Source: Streptohalobacillus salinus (GTDB taxonomy: Bacteria > Bacillota > Bacilli > Bacillales > Amphibacillaceae). From it: a DNA stretch of 64,000 bases. The stretch lies in the NCBI RefSeq assembly GCF_003201605.1, contig NZ_QJJR01000008.1, positions 43,481 through 107,480 on the forward strand, read 5' to 3'. Below, piece by piece: positions 49,732 to 58,878 of this stretch. A model generated the notes under the pieces. The model was not told the origin of the DNA and ran no database searches. It was given only the letters and a program-made list of their open reading frames with translations. Position numbers and translations under genes: made by a program. How positions within the stretch are numbered: the stretch's first letter is position 1; every line of letters begins with the position of its first letter.

Positions 49732-49760
49732 ATCATAACACCATTACATCACCATGTCAA
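49732..49760 (-). promoter_or_regulatory. promoter of the infC leader
   Basis: Consensus TTGACA, 17-base spacer, TATGAT on the minus strand; the best promoter in the window. Start near 49725. Confidence 0.85.
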
Positions 49761-49821
49761 GTGAGTTCGATAATAACCAGGAAGAAAACCTTAAGATAAG
49801 TTTCCTTCCCAGTCTCTGACT

Positions 49822-50796
49822 CTATCGCATCGGATGAAAATCCCGAATCGGTAATAAGATTGTTTCAACCTCAGTTAGTATATCACTTGAGAGTTCAATG
49901 TCAACCGCTTTTATATTTTCTGTAATTTGACTTGGTCGACTTGCTCCAATAATTGCTGAAGCGACTTCTTTTTTACGTAATATCCACGCCAAAGCAAGTT
50001 GTGCAGTTGTATACCCTTCACTTTCAGCTAGTTTTTTCAAACGCTTAACAACTTTTAAGACCCGTGGATCAAAATAACTGTTCAACACAACATTCGTTTC
50101 ATCATTAGCTGCTCTTGAATCTTCCGGTGGTGCAGCATCTGCTTTATACTTTCCGGTGAGCACGCCTTGAGCAAGTGGGGAGAACACAACTTGTCCAATT
50201 CCTTCTTGCCATCCTTTATCAATCACATCTTTTTCAATATAACGCTCAATCATGTTATAAATCGGTTGATTTGAGATAAGTGGATGCAAATTCAATGCCT
50301 GGTTAATTGATTGTGCTTGCGCTAATTCTTGATGCTGAAACTCACTCACACCTGTATACAATACCTTCCCTTGGGTAACAAGGTCATCCAGTGCACGCAT
50401 CGTTTCTTCTAAAGGAACATTCGGATCTGGACGGTGACATTGGTATAAATCAACATAGTCCATACCTAAACGTTGTAAACTTTTATCACACTGTTCAATA
50501 ATATGCTTTCGCGATAGCCCCCGTTCGTTAACACCTTCTCCCATTGGAAAGAATACCTTTGTCGCAACGACTAGCGAACTTCGATCGTACTTTTTCAATG
50601 ATTTACCGAGGACACGCTCTGCTTCTCCCGCTTCATAAGCATTAGCTGTATCAAAGAAATTTATGCCATGCTCATAAGCCGTGTCAATACAAGCCTCTGC
50701 TGTTGAATCTCCCACAGACTTGCCGTATGTTAACCAACTTCCGAGCGCTAATTCACTGACTTGAAGACCACTTTTACCTAAATAACGATACTTCAT
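49822..50796 (-). CDS. aldo/keto reductase (Kv-beta/YhdN-like)
   Basis: 324-residue NADPH-dependent oxidoreductase of the subgroup that includes voltage-gated channel beta subunits. Tetrad: Asp and Tyr in FFDTANAYEAGEAE near 50, Lys in VVATKVFFPMG near 80, and His replaced in context by YQCHRPDPNVP (His near 120). The cofactor loop has FSPLAQGVLTGKY near 210 and ASAIIGASRPSQI near 290. Unrelated in detail to the reductase at 26427. It is a lone gene between thrS and infC, absent there in B. subtilis. Ribosome site AAGGAGTG. Substrate unknown; detoxification of carbonyls is a general role of the group. Confidence 0.9.
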   Translation of the reverse strand: MKYRYLGKSGLQVSELALGSWLTYGKSVGDSTAEACIDTAYEHGINFFDTANAYEAGEAERVLGKSLKKYDRSSLVVATKVFFPMGEGVNERGLSRKHIIEQCDKSLQRLGMDYVDLYQCHRPDPNVPLEETMRALDDLVTQGKVLYTGVSEFQHQELAQAQSINQALNLHPLISNQPIYNMIERYIEKDVIDKGWQEGIGQVVFSPLAQGVLTGKYKADAAPPEDSRAANDETNVVLNSYFDPRVLKVVKRLKKLAESEGYTTAQLALAWILRKKEVASAIIGASRPSQITENIKAVDIELSSDILTEVETILLPIRDFHPMR

Positions 50797-50905
50797 CCAT
50801 TACTCACTCCTTTGTATTTTAATTACACTGATACTATAGATATAATTACCCTATAATTTAACCTTCTACACACGTTATGATAAATCCTTTTGATTTTTAG
50901 CTAAA

Positions 50906-50932
50906 CTAAAAACCAGACCCTAAGGCCTGGTT
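50906..50932 (-). terminator. intrinsic terminator downstream of thrS
   Basis: Nine-base arms AACCAGGCC / GGTCTGGTT (one G-U) around TTAG, then TTTAG on the minus strand. Confidence 0.75.
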
Positions 50933-50972
50933 GTTAGTATTTATGCATTTCGATTCATTTACATCGATAGGT

Positions 50973-52925
50973 TTACGCTTTCTTTTGTGACTTTTCTTCA
51001 ATCTCTTTCTTCATCAGTTCCACAAACGCAGCTTTAGACAATGTTTCAGATTTCTGCTCACCGTAACGACGAATGTTTACAGCGTCCTCTTCCATTTCTT
51101 TATCACCAACAACTAACGCAAATGGAATTTTTTCGGTTTGTGCTTCTCTAATTTTATAACCCATTTTCTCATCTCGCACATCGAGTTCTACCCGGAAGCC
51201 TTGCATCCGGAGATGATCTTCTAACTCTTTCGCATATGCTGAATGAATATCATTAGAAACTGGAATAATCCGGGCTTGTACTGGTGCTAACCACGTTGGG
51301 AAAGCCCCTTTATATTCTTCGATCAAAAAGGCGACAAAGCGTTCCATTGTTGAGACAACACCACGGTGAATCACAACAGGACGATGGTCTTTACCATCTT
51401 CACCAACGTACGTTAAGTCAAACCGTTCAGGCAAATGGAAATCAAGTTGAACAGTTGATAGGGTTTCTTCTTTACCAAGCGCTGTTTTCACTTGCACATC
51501 AAGTTTCGGACCATAAAAGGCAGCTTCACCTTCCGCTTCGACATAATCCAATTCCATTTCTTCCATTGTTTCTTTAAGTAGGAATTGTGCTTTTTCCCAC
51601 ATCTCGTCATTATCTACATATTTCTCTTTATTCTCTTTATCACGATAAGATAAACGGAACGAATAATCATCTAGTCCGAAGTCACGATACACATGTTGGA
51701 TTAACTCAACTACACGAATAAATTCTTCTTTTAGTTGATCTGGACGGGCAAAAATATGTGCGTCATTTAAAGTCATCGCACGAACGCGTTGCAGTCCTGC
51801 CAATGCCCCAGACATTTCATGGCGGTGCATCATACCTAGTTCAGCAATACGTACAGGTAAATGACGGTAGCTATATAGTTGGTTTTTATAAACCATCATG
51901 TGGTGTGGACAGTTCATCGGACGGAGAACTAAATCTTCATTTTCCATTTCTAATGTTGGGAACATATCGTCTTTATAGTGATCCCAGTGTCCACTTGTTT
52001 TATATAGTTCCACGCTACCTAATACCGGCGTGTAGACATGGTCATAACCTAAACGTTCTTCCAAATCAACAATGTAACGTTCGACGACGCGACGAATAGT
52101 AGCACCTTTTGGTAGCCACAATGGCAAGCCTTGGCCAACTTTTTGTGAAACGGTAAATAGCTCAAGCTCTTTACCTAACTTACGATGATCACGTTCTTTA
52201 CGTTCTTCTAAAATATGCAAGTATTCATCCAAGGCATCTTTTTTGAAGAATGCCGTACCATAGATACGTTGCAACATTTTATTATTGCTATCTCCACGCC
52301 AGTAAGCGCCTGAAATACTTAGTAATTTAAAGACTTTAATTTTACTTGTTTGTGGTACATGTACCCCACGACATAAATCAAAGAATTCACCTTGTTCATA
52401 TATGGTCACTGTCTCGTCTTCCGGGATTGCTTCAAGTAACTCTAATTTCAAGTTATCACCAATGGCTTCAAAACGACGATAAGCTTCATCACGCGTTACT
52501 TCAACGCGTTTAATTTCAAGATTTTCATCTACAATTCGTTTCATTTCTTTTTCAATCTTCGGTAAGTCTTCAGGTGTAAGGGCGTGTTCCATATCAATAT
52601 CATAATAAAAGCCCTCTTCAATGGTAGGACCTACACCCAATTTTACATTCTCACCAAACAGACGTTTAACTGCTTGTGCCATCAAGTGTGCCGTTGAGTG
52701 GCGCATGATTTCTAATCCCTCATTATCTCTTGAGGTTACAATTGCAATTGTACCACTTGCTGGGATAGGTCGACGCAAATCGATAAATTCACCATCTAGT
52801 TTGATTGCTAAGGCTTGTTTTTTGAGTCCCGGTGAAATGGATTGAGCAACGTCTTCACCTGTTGTACCTGCCGGGAAACGCTTTACGTTGCCATCTGGAA
52901 ATGTTAAATTTAACTCTTCATTCAT
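50973..52925 (-). CDS. thrS: threonyl-tRNA synthetase
   Basis: 650-residue class II synthetase. Domains in order: TGS (about 1-65), an N2 editing domain with [18 protein letters not shown] (His-x3-His) near 77 that hydrolyses Ser-tRNA-Thr, then the catalytic core with the zinc ligands in [13 protein letters not shown] near 335 and motif 3 in [15 protein letters not shown]. The C-terminal anticodon-binding domain runs from about 545. Full length; ribosome site AAAGGAGTG. Downstream of a T-box leader. Confidence 0.97.
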   Translation of the reverse strand: MNEELNLTFPDGNVKRFPAGTTGEDVAQSISPGLKKQALAIKLDGEFIDLRRPIPASGTIAIVTSRDNEGLEIMRHSTAHLMAQAVKRLFGENVKLGVGPTIEEGFYYDIDMEHALTPEDLPKIEKEMKRIVDENLEIKRVEVTRDEAYRRFEAIGDNLKLELLEAIPEDETVTIYEQGEFFDLCRGVHVPQTSKIKVFKLLSISGAYWRGDSNNKMLQRIYGTAFFKKDALDEYLHILEERKERDHRKLGKELELFTVSQKVGQGLPLWLPKGATIRRVVERYIVDLEERLGYDHVYTPVLGSVELYKTSGHWDHYKDDMFPTLEMENEDLVLRPMNCPHHMMVYKNQLYSYRHLPVRIAELGMMHRHEMSGALAGLQRVRAMTLNDAHIFARPDQLKEEFIRVVELIQHVYRDFGLDDYSFRLSYRDKENKEKYVDNDEMWEKAQFLLKETMEEMELDYVEAEGEAAFYGPKLDVQVKTALGKEETLSTVQLDFHLPERFDLTYVGEDGKDHRPVVIHRGVVSTMERFVAFLIEEYKGAFPTWLAPVQARIIPVSNDIHSAYAKELEDHLRMQGFRVELDVRDEKMGYKIREAQTEKIPFALVVGDKEMEEDAVNIRRYGEQKSETLSKAAFVELMKKEIEEKSQKKA

Positions 52926-52974
52926 TTTTATTCACTCCTTTGTTAGTTTAAAGCACGATGATTTTAGCCAATAT

Positions 52975-53237
52975 AAAAACGCTCATCCCTCTGCATCATC
53001 AGCAAAGGGACAAGCGTTAGCTCGTGGTTCCACCCTAATTCCCAAATGGTTAAACATTTGGCTCATTACACCTCATAACGGGAGGTCAACCGCCAACATC
53101 TTACTTGATTCAGAAGTGGAGTTTAGAGGTGGTAAGTTATCGGTGACGTTCAGAAAACTTTCAGCAACTGTTTTCTTCTCTTTTAGAACGACTATCCAAC
53201 ACTTTTATCCTCATCATTACTTTTTATTATGAATATG
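52975..53237 (-). promoter_or_regulatory. T-box leader of thrS
   Basis: T-box core AGGGTGGAACCACG at 53023-53036 on the minus strand, followed by a terminator with AACGC...GCGTT and CCCTTTGC...GCAGAGGG arms and TTTTT. The specifier codon could not be assigned by eye. The leader fills most of the 359-base gap between dnaI and thrS. Confidence 0.92.
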
Positions 53238-53243
53238 TGTGTA

Positions 53244-53272
53244 ATTATATGCCTAACCTTTTAAAAAATCAA
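53244..53272 (-). promoter_or_regulatory. promoter of the thrS leader
   Basis: TTGATT, 17-base spacer, TATAAT on the minus strand, start near 53237. Confidence 0.8.
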
Positions 53273-53284
53273 GAGTGAATTAGA

Positions 53285-54220
53285 TTAATTCTCACGACGG
53301 TTTTCTGCATCAATCAATACCGGACTACTGACCTGCTTAATTCGTTCAATAATTCGGCCTGCTTTTAACTCTTCAATATCACCTTTTGAGTTCTGTGCAA
53401 GATGTTTCTCTAATTGTCGTAAATCATAATTAGAACTGAAGAACACTGGAAGGCCTTCCATCATCCGGTATTGCAAAATAGAACCTAATACTTCATCTCT
53501 AAACCAGCTTGATAAGGATTCGGCACCAATGTCATCAATCATCAATACCTTAACTTTTTTAAACGCTTCAACCTTCTCACTAACGGAATCGTCTTTAAAC
53601 GATGATTTAATTTCACGCACAAATTCCGGCATATAAATTAGCATGGTTTCAATATTTCGATCCGCAAATTCATTTGCTAACGCACCTAAAAAATACGTCT
53701 TCCCTACACCAAAAGGACCGTGAAAATATAAACCTTTTTCTGATACACCTTGATCAATACTTTGGGCATAACGAACAACACGCTTAATTGCATCATGTCG
53801 GTCAGGGCTTGAACTGTCAATCGCAGTGATTTTTGCTTCTAGAATGTCTTTCGGCATGTATAAACTTTTCACTTTGGCATGGCGTTTCTTCTGTGCTTCT
53901 TGTTGTAATGTATAAAGACATTTTTCATAGGTGAGATGAATCGTATCACCAACAACCTCAAGTTTCGGCTTATACCCTGGTAAAATATTATTTTTACAAC
54001 CCTTATCGGGACAGTTGCCACAGTCTTTATTCTGGGAATGAAATTCGTACAGTTTCATTAGTTGTCGGTCAACTGCCTGTTGATCTAGTTCCTCATGTGC
54101 TTGAATGAACGCAACGACATCAGGATCTTTTAATACCTCTTGTTTCATCTTTTGATAAACCTCTTGAAAGGATTCGTTCTCGTTCATCCACTTTTTGAGT
54201 GACTGCTCAATAGATTCCAT
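53285..54220 (-). CDS. dnaI: primosomal protein DnaI (helicase loader)
   Basis: 311-residue AAA+ ATPase that loads the DnaC helicase hexamer at oriC and at restarted forks. The N-terminal helicase-binding domain carries the zinc-binding group CGNCPDKGCKN near 85. The AAA+ core has Walker A FHGPFGVGKTYFLGAL near 165, Walker B KVLMIDDIGAES near 225, and the Arg-finger region in AGRIIERIKQ near the end. Full length. It follows dnaB by ten bases, and the pair forms the conserved dnaB-dnaI operon. ytxC, which follows in B. subtilis, is absent. Confidence 0.96.
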   Translation of the reverse strand: MESIEQSLKKWMNENESFQEVYQKMKQEVLKDPDVVAFIQAHEELDQQAVDRQLMKLYEFHSQNKDCGNCPDKGCKNNILPGYKPKLEVVGDTIHLTYEKCLYTLQQEAQKKRHAKVKSLYMPKDILEAKITAIDSSSPDRHDAIKRVVRYAQSIDQGVSEKGLYFHGPFGVGKTYFLGALANEFADRNIETMLIYMPEFVREIKSSFKDDSVSEKVEAFKKVKVLMIDDIGAESLSSWFRDEVLGSILQYRMMEGLPVFFSSNYDLRQLEKHLAQNSKGDIEELKAGRIIERIKQVSSPVLIDAENRREN

Positions 54221-54230
54221 CTCTTCACCC

Positions 54231-55595
54231 CTATCTTTGCTTGTTTTCTTTATAGGCTTTTAGTAACTGATCAACGTCATCTGAAGCCGACACATCTTCT
54301 GCCGTTTTAGGTGAAGCTTGCGTTGTTTGTTTTTTAGCTTGTGTTTCTTTTTGTTTTTTAAACCATTCTGGGACAACTTCCCGCTTAGAGCCTGGTTTTT
54401 GATAGCTGCGTTTTTTGCCCTTATCCCACTCTTGATATTTTTCATGTTCTTCCTTAGCAAGCCTCATCGCTGCTTCAACCGTTTTCACTTGTTTTCTAGA
54501 CCAATGACTCGCAATCTTTTCAAGGTATGCCTTTGTCAGTTTCATATCTGTCTTGATCATTACATAGTGAATCAAGACATTCATAACCCCACCTGATAAA
54601 TTATGTTGATCCATAATACCTGCAATCATTTTTAAGTCTTGAGTCGAAGCCGTGCGTGAATTAGACAAGTCTTCCAGTAAATCTTTCGGGCTAATGGTTT
54701 TCATTTGCTCGATATAACGTTCGCGTTTTGACTTTTTTACGTCCGATTCATTCGAGCTTTGTTTCAGACGATCACGTTGTGTAATGACTTGTTTTTTGGA
54801 GGGTTTGATATCAACAGCATCCAAGCAGGCTTCTTTAAATGCTTCACGATCTAATCGGTGATCACTATCAATCGACCACTGGAGTATCTTTTCAACTTCC
54901 GTGGTTGATAATGAATAAAGAACCGCCATATGATTAATTAATTGCATATTGTCGCGTGTGAAAATAGCCTCAATGGGTAGCATGCGTGTTTTCATTTGAT
55001 CCCTTAACCAATCAAAATCAAGCACTGTTTCCATCTCAATACGACTATCTGGTAGATCAATTTCTGATTCAGTAACGTTTGCTTCTTTATCATGATAAGC
55101 TTCACGATTACTAAAAACATCAATAAAATTTGCAGTAATGACATCGCCTGTTAGTTCAATGCCTTGATTGTTTAAAATTTGTTCTTTCAATGAATGGAAC
55201 TTTGATTTACCAATTTGGTGATATAACATTTGGCTTAGTAAATCATCGTGCACAAATTTAATCGGCGTTAGTGGTTGATGCAACTCAAAATCGTAACAAG
55301 TCATCTGTTCATCTTCCGTCCGATAGGTATCCATCAACCCGATTGCTTCACATTTCAAACGCGCATCGTAAATACGGTCGAGTGGTAAGTTCAACATTTG
55401 CATCAAATAATGGTGCGAGTGTTGCGTGTGAAAAGCAATTTGGTGAAATAACGTGACATATAAACTCACCGCATCTAATCCAATGATTGGTTGATACAAC
55501 TGATAAATCGCTTCGTATTCATCATGGGATAACACAAAATTCTTTTTAGTCCGGTACCCATCTGCCGGAAGAATTTTACCAATTGAACGGTGCAT
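54231..55595 (-). CDS. dnaB: replication initiation and membrane attachment protein DnaB
   Basis: 454-residue Bacillales-specific primosome component that acts with DnaD and DnaI to open oriC and load helicase, partly at the membrane. The N-terminal winged-helix domain (SHDEYEAIYQLYQPIIGLDA split over about 22-42) and a C-terminal DnaB/DnaD-type domain (about 300-400, ISPKDLLEDLSN ... GGVMNVLIHYVM) are recognisable. It ends in a lysine-rich tail. ATG at 55595 (GAGAGG upstream) preferred; the in-frame extension is implausibly hydrophobic. Note that it is not the helicase called DnaB in E. coli. Confidence 0.93.
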   Translation of the reverse strand: MHRSIGKILPADGYRTKKNFVLSHDEYEAIYQLYQPIIGLDAVSLYVTLFHQIAFHTQHSHHYLMQMLNLPLDRIYDARLKCEAIGLMDTYRTEDEQMTCYDFELHQPLTPIKFVHDDLLSQMLYHQIGKSKFHSLKEQILNNQGIELTGDVITANFIDVFSNREAYHDKEANVTESEIDLPDSRIEMETVLDFDWLRDQMKTRMLPIEAIFTRDNMQLINHMAVLYSLSTTEVEKILQWSIDSDHRLDREAFKEACLDAVDIKPSKKQVITQRDRLKQSSNESDVKKSKRERYIEQMKTISPKDLLEDLSNSRTASTQDLKMIAGIMDQHNLSGGVMNVLIHYVMIKTDMKLTKAYLEKIASHWSRKQVKTVEAAMRLAKEEHEKYQEWDKGKKRSYQKPGSKREVVPEWFKKQKETQAKKQTTQASPKTAEDVSASDDVDQLLKAYKENKQR

Positions 55596-55705
55596 AACAA
55601 TTTCCTCTCTCATGTAAATATATAATAACCTTATTGTAACGAATTTTAAGAAAAATTTCATTAAACGGTTTTAAAAAAACAACCTGCTTTCGTTTTGAAA
55701 CGATT

Positions 55706-55733
55706 AAAAATGAGCCTATTTAGGCTCATTTTT
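55706..55733 (-). terminator. terminator overlapping the nrdR 3' end
   Basis: 13-base arms AAAAATGAGCCTA / TAGGCTCATTTTT with a T-rich tail. It includes the last codons and the stop codon of nrdR, so transcription may stop between nrdR and dnaB. Confidence 0.8.
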
Positions 55734-56195
55734 GTTAGCATCTGTTTGATGAATTATATCTTTCAGTTCATCTAAAAAGACATTTATATCTTTAAATTGA
55801 CGATAGACGGATGCAAAACGAACATAAGCTACTTCATCAATCGCAGCTAAACCATCCATAACCAGTTCACCTACGTCTTTGCTTTCAACTTCTGCGACGC
55901 CTCTGTTACGTAGCGTTCGTTCAACATCAAGTGCTAGCGATTCTAACTGATCATGTGAGACAGGACGTTTTTCACACGATTTCATTAATCCTCTGATTAA
56001 TTTATCACGGCTAAACGTCTCACGAACACCCTCTTTTTTAACGACAATGAGCGGCATTTCCTCGACCCGTTCAAAGGTGGTAAAGCGATGGGCACAATTT
56101 TCACATTCACGTCGCCTTCTGATTGCTTGATTGTCTTCTATCGGTCTGGAGTCAAGTACTCGGGTATGCTTATCTTGACAATTTGGACATTTCAT
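55716..56195 (-). CDS. nrdR: transcriptional repressor NrdR
   Basis: 159-residue zinc-finger/ATP-cone protein that represses ribonucleotide reductase genes when dATP is high. The four zinc cysteines are in [18 protein letters not shown] and [18 protein letters not shown]. The ATP-cone follows (about 47-137, [19 protein letters not shown]). Standard length. Upstream of dnaB as in B. subtilis. No NrdR box was searched for in the window. Confidence 0.97.
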   Translation of the reverse strand: MKCPNCQDKHTRVLDSRPIEDNQAIRRRRECENCAHRFTTFERVEEMPLIVVKKEGVRETFSRDKLIRGLMKSCEKRPVSHDQLESLALDVERTLRNRGVAEVESKDVGELVMDGLAAIDEVAYVRFASVYRQFKDINVFLDELKDIIHQTDANKNEPK

Positions 56196-56240
56196 ACTTA
56201 AACATTCCTCTCGTCTTCACACGTTCTCGTTATCATCAAA

Positions 56241-56621
56241 CTATTTTTTTATTTCATTCATTTCCTTTTGTAAATCTTGATAAAACTTTGTGATTAATTT
56301 ATGACTAAAACCTAAGTCAAATAAACCACCCTCGGTTGTGACAGACAAATCCACAGATGTCTGCATCGGTTTAACCATAATCACAGTCGCAACAACAAAA
56401 GCACGACGTTTCCCTTTATAATTTACCGTAATCTCACCGTGGTCATGCGATGTTGCCTTCACTTCACAATTAGGTTGACGCTTAAAGTACTGTGTTACTG
56501 CATCAAAAGCACGATCTTTTGTTGTTTTATAATATCTGCTTTGGAGATCTTTATCCCAGTGTTTTTCTGACGTTTCTGAGTGATTGTTGAAAAATTTATT
56601 CCATGTTTGTTTAAATCCCAT
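56241..56621 (-). CDS. conserved Bacillaceae protein of unknown function
   Basis: 126-residue soluble protein beginning GFKQTWNKFFNNHSETSEKH and continuing with RYYKTTKDRAFDAV, EVKATSHDHGEITVNYKGKR and AFVVATVIMVKP. The conserved pattern matches what is annotated only as a cytosolic protein beside nrdR/speD in other Bacillaceae, from memory. It looks like an alpha-beta fold with no membrane segment, signal or catalytic motif. The ATG has GAGGTG seven bases upstream. It lies between speD and nrdR in the same direction. Confidence 0.8.
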   Translation of the reverse strand: MGFKQTWNKFFNNHSETSEKHWDKDLQSRYYKTTKDRAFDAVTQYFKRQPNCEVKATSHDHGEITVNYKGKRRAFVVATVIMVKPMQTSVDLSVTTEGGLFDLGFSHKLITKFYQDLQKEMNEIKK

Positions 56622-56748
56622 GATTACACCTCATCAAATTTTCTTTTTTTACGTATCCTTCACCATTTTAACATGTTTCTGTTGAGAAAACGATATCAAG
56701 TGCTAAATTGCATGATTGCTTAAGCCAATCGACTGTTAAATAATTTGA

Positions 56749-56778
56749 AAAATCCCCTCTATCTTATAGATAGAGGGG
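56749..56778 (-). terminator. intrinsic terminator downstream of speD
   Basis: Perfect ten-base arms CCCCTCTATC / GATAGAGGGG around five bases, then ATTTTTC on the minus strand. Confidence 0.85.
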
Positions 56779-56788
56779 GCAAACTATA

Positions 56789-57166
56789 TTATTGTGCTTC
56801 TTCTTGTGGGATTTGGATTGGTCCAAGACCACGCGGCACTTCTACTTTTTCTAATTTTTTTGAATTTAAGCTCTCAGCAATGTAATCACAGGCAACGTTT
56901 GGATCGATGATATCGCCACACGTATAAACATCAATACTTGCATAACCATGTTCTGGAAAACTATGAATTGTTAAGTGTGATTCCGAAATAATTACCACAC
57001 CACTCACACCTTGTGGTGCAAATTTATGAAAAGCAACTTCACGAATCTCTGCCCCAGCTTTTAATGCTGCATCAACAAAAATTTGTTCGATTTTTCCCAT
57101 ATCGTTTAATATATCACTATCACAATCCCACATTTCAGCTATAACGTGTCTACCCATTGTGTCCAT
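56789..57166 (-). CDS. speD: S-adenosylmethionine decarboxylase proenzyme
   Basis: 125-residue prokaryotic-type proenzyme supplying decarboxylated SAM for spermidine synthesis. It cleaves itself to make a pyruvoyl cofactor: the site is between Glu62 and Ser63 in [14 protein letters not shown]. His68 and Cys83 (DVYTCGD) are the other catalytic residues of the family. ATG at 57166 (GGGAG eight bases upstream) gives the standard length. It lies between coaE and nrdR; gapB and ytaF, which lie nearby in B. subtilis, are absent. Confidence 0.96.
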   Translation of the reverse strand: MDTMGRHVIAEMWDCDSDILNDMGKIEQIFVDAALKAGAEIREVAFHKFAPQGVSGVVIISESHLTIHSFPEHGYASIDVYTCGDIIDPNVACDYIAESLNSKKLEKVEVPRGLGPIQIPQEEAQ

Positions 57167-57407
57167 ATTCAACACTCCCCCTATTTCTAAAATTTAAAAA
57201 TGTAAGCTACTAACATTGCCACGGGGGAAAGTTAGTCCAAAGAGGTCCTAACCCTTTAAGCAATCAACAGCACATCTTCATACAAGTTTTTCTGTACATA
57301 CTTCAAAATGCACGTGTAGGAAAAGTATATAACTAAACGCCGTATTTGGCAAGATTTTTTCTCCGTTTCCATCATCTACTTTTCCATCTATATTGCAAAA
57401 TACTCCC

Positions 57408-58007
57408 TCATGTCGCTAGTAATTCCGCGTATAATCGCTCAAACTGCTCTTTCGTATCTTTCCGTTCAAAACTGTTGTTAAGTACATAATCAGCCCATTC
57501 TTGTTTCATTTCGATCGGCTGTTGCGCGTTAATTCGCTTTTTCGCTTCAGCGTGAGTCAGGTCATCTCTTGCCATTAATCGTTCCAATTGGCGTGCCGGT
57601 CTTGTATACGAAACAAGCACCTTATCTACCAAATGTTCCAAATCATTTTCATAAAGAAGTGGAATATCTAAAACGACGATCGGCACCTCTTGCTCAACCC
57701 AATAATCACGTTGTTGGATCAAACGTTCGATGATCGCTGGATGCGTGATTTGGTTCAAGGCGTTACGTTTTTTTGGGTCTTCAAAAATAAGCGCAGCTAA
57801 TTTCTTTCGATTTAATGTTCCATTCGGACATAAAACATCATCTCCAAAAGTCTGCTCTATTTGCTTGAGCGTCTTTTCTCCTGGTTCGACGACCTCTCTA
57901 GCAATTAAATCAGCATCGACGATCGGTACACCCTTTTCTCTAAAAAACGACAACACGGTGCTTTTCCCTGTTGAGATACTCCCCGTTAATCCGATTACCT
58001 TTGTCAC
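57408..58007 (-). CDS. coaE: dephospho-CoA kinase
   Basis: 199-residue P-loop kinase for the last step of coenzyme A synthesis. Walker A is GLTGSISTGKSTVLSFF, followed by VDADLIAREVVEPG near 33 and the lid/substrate segment VVLDIPLLYENDLEHLVDKV split over 108-127. The Ile-Ser in place of the more common Gly-Ala/Gly-Ser within the P-loop is seen in relatives. GTG start with AGGAG, five bases after the mutM stop, so they are co-translated in the polA-mutM-coaE operon. Confidence 0.95.
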   Translation of the reverse strand: MTKVIGLTGSISTGKSTVLSFFREKGVPIVDADLIAREVVEPGEKTLKQIEQTFGDDVLCPNGTLNRKKLAALIFEDPKKRNALNQITHPAIIERLIQQRDYWVEQEVPIVVLDIPLLYENDLEHLVDKVLVSYTRPARQLERLMARDDLTHAEAKKRINAQQPIEMKQEWADYVLNNSFERKDTKEQFERLYAELLAT

Positions 58008-58012
58008 CTATT

Positions 58013-58861
58013 TCAACTCCTCACACTGTCATTCTTTTCTTTTTGACAAACTGGACAAAAGTGTGTACCTCGACCAGAAAGTTTCATTTTCTCTATAGGA
58101 TGTTCACATACCGAACAGGGTTCTCCGGTTTGTCCATATGCATGGAGCGTTTGCTGAAACATACCCATATCACCTTTCGCGTCAACGTAACTGCGAATTG
58201 AAGTTCCCCCTTGTTTAACCGCTTCATCAATCGTCAATTTCGCCATATCTAGAATACGTAAAACCTCAACTTTAGAGAGGGTCAGGCCTTTAGTCAATGG
58301 GTGAATTTTCGACTTGAACAATGTTTCATCTACATAAATATTCCCTAACCCAGCAACAATTGTTTGATCAAGTAAAATGTTCTTAATTGCTCGAGTTGAT
58401 GCCGTAATCTTTTCAAAAACCCAATCTTCATCTATTTGATCAAGGTATAAATCATAACCGACTTGGCGTAACGGCAGCGCATCCGCTGCTTCCCCTTTAC
58501 CAAAGAGATGCATCGTACCAAATTTACGAACATCATGATAGCGAAGTGTTTTCCCCGATTTAAATCCAAAGATAATATGCGTATGTTTATCAACAGGCAT
58601 TCGCGCTTCTTCTACGGTGTATTTCCCTTCCATCCGTAAATGCGAAATCAAATCATAATCATCCAATTCGATCATCAAAAATTTCCCTTTTCGTTTAAGC
58701 GCACGAATTGTTTGCCCAACTAAAGCTTGTTTAAATTGGTCAACATCATTTGGTTTTTTAATTATTTTAGCAAAGAAAACGTCTACCATCGTAATCGTTT
58801 CTCCAATGACTAAATGGGCTAACGTTCGTCTAACCGTTTCTACTTCAGGTAATTCTGGCAT
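58013..58861 (-). CDS. mutM: formamidopyrimidine-DNA glycosylase
   Basis: 282-residue bifunctional glycosylase/AP lyase removing 8-oxoguanine and Fapy lesions. The N-terminal PELPEVETVRR provides the catalytic Pro and Glu; Lys in the RKGKFLMIELD strand contacts the lesion. An H2TH region follows (LDQTIVAGLGNIYVDE near 165), then a C-terminal zinc finger CSVCEHPIEK ... FCPVCQK. Full length. It sits between polA and coaE as in most Bacillales, with 17 bases to polA. Confidence 0.97.
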   Translation of the reverse strand: MPELPEVETVRRTLAHLVIGETITMVDVFFAKIIKKPNDVDQFKQALVGQTIRALKRKGKFLMIELDDYDLISHLRMEGKYTVEEARMPVDKHTHIIFGFKSGKTLRYHDVRKFGTMHLFGKGEAADALPLRQVGYDLYLDQIDEDWVFEKITASTRAIKNILLDQTIVAGLGNIYVDETLFKSKIHPLTKGLTLSKVEVLRILDMAKLTIDEAVKQGGTSIRSYVDAKGDMGMFQQTLHAYGQTGEPCSVCEHPIEKMKLSGRGTHFCPVCQKEKNDSVRS

Positions 58862-58878
58862 ACAACAACCTCACTTTT

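Noticed and set aside
57730..58201. Plus-strand frames opposite coaE and mutM
   Set aside because: They mirror two well-supported enzymes and have no start signals.
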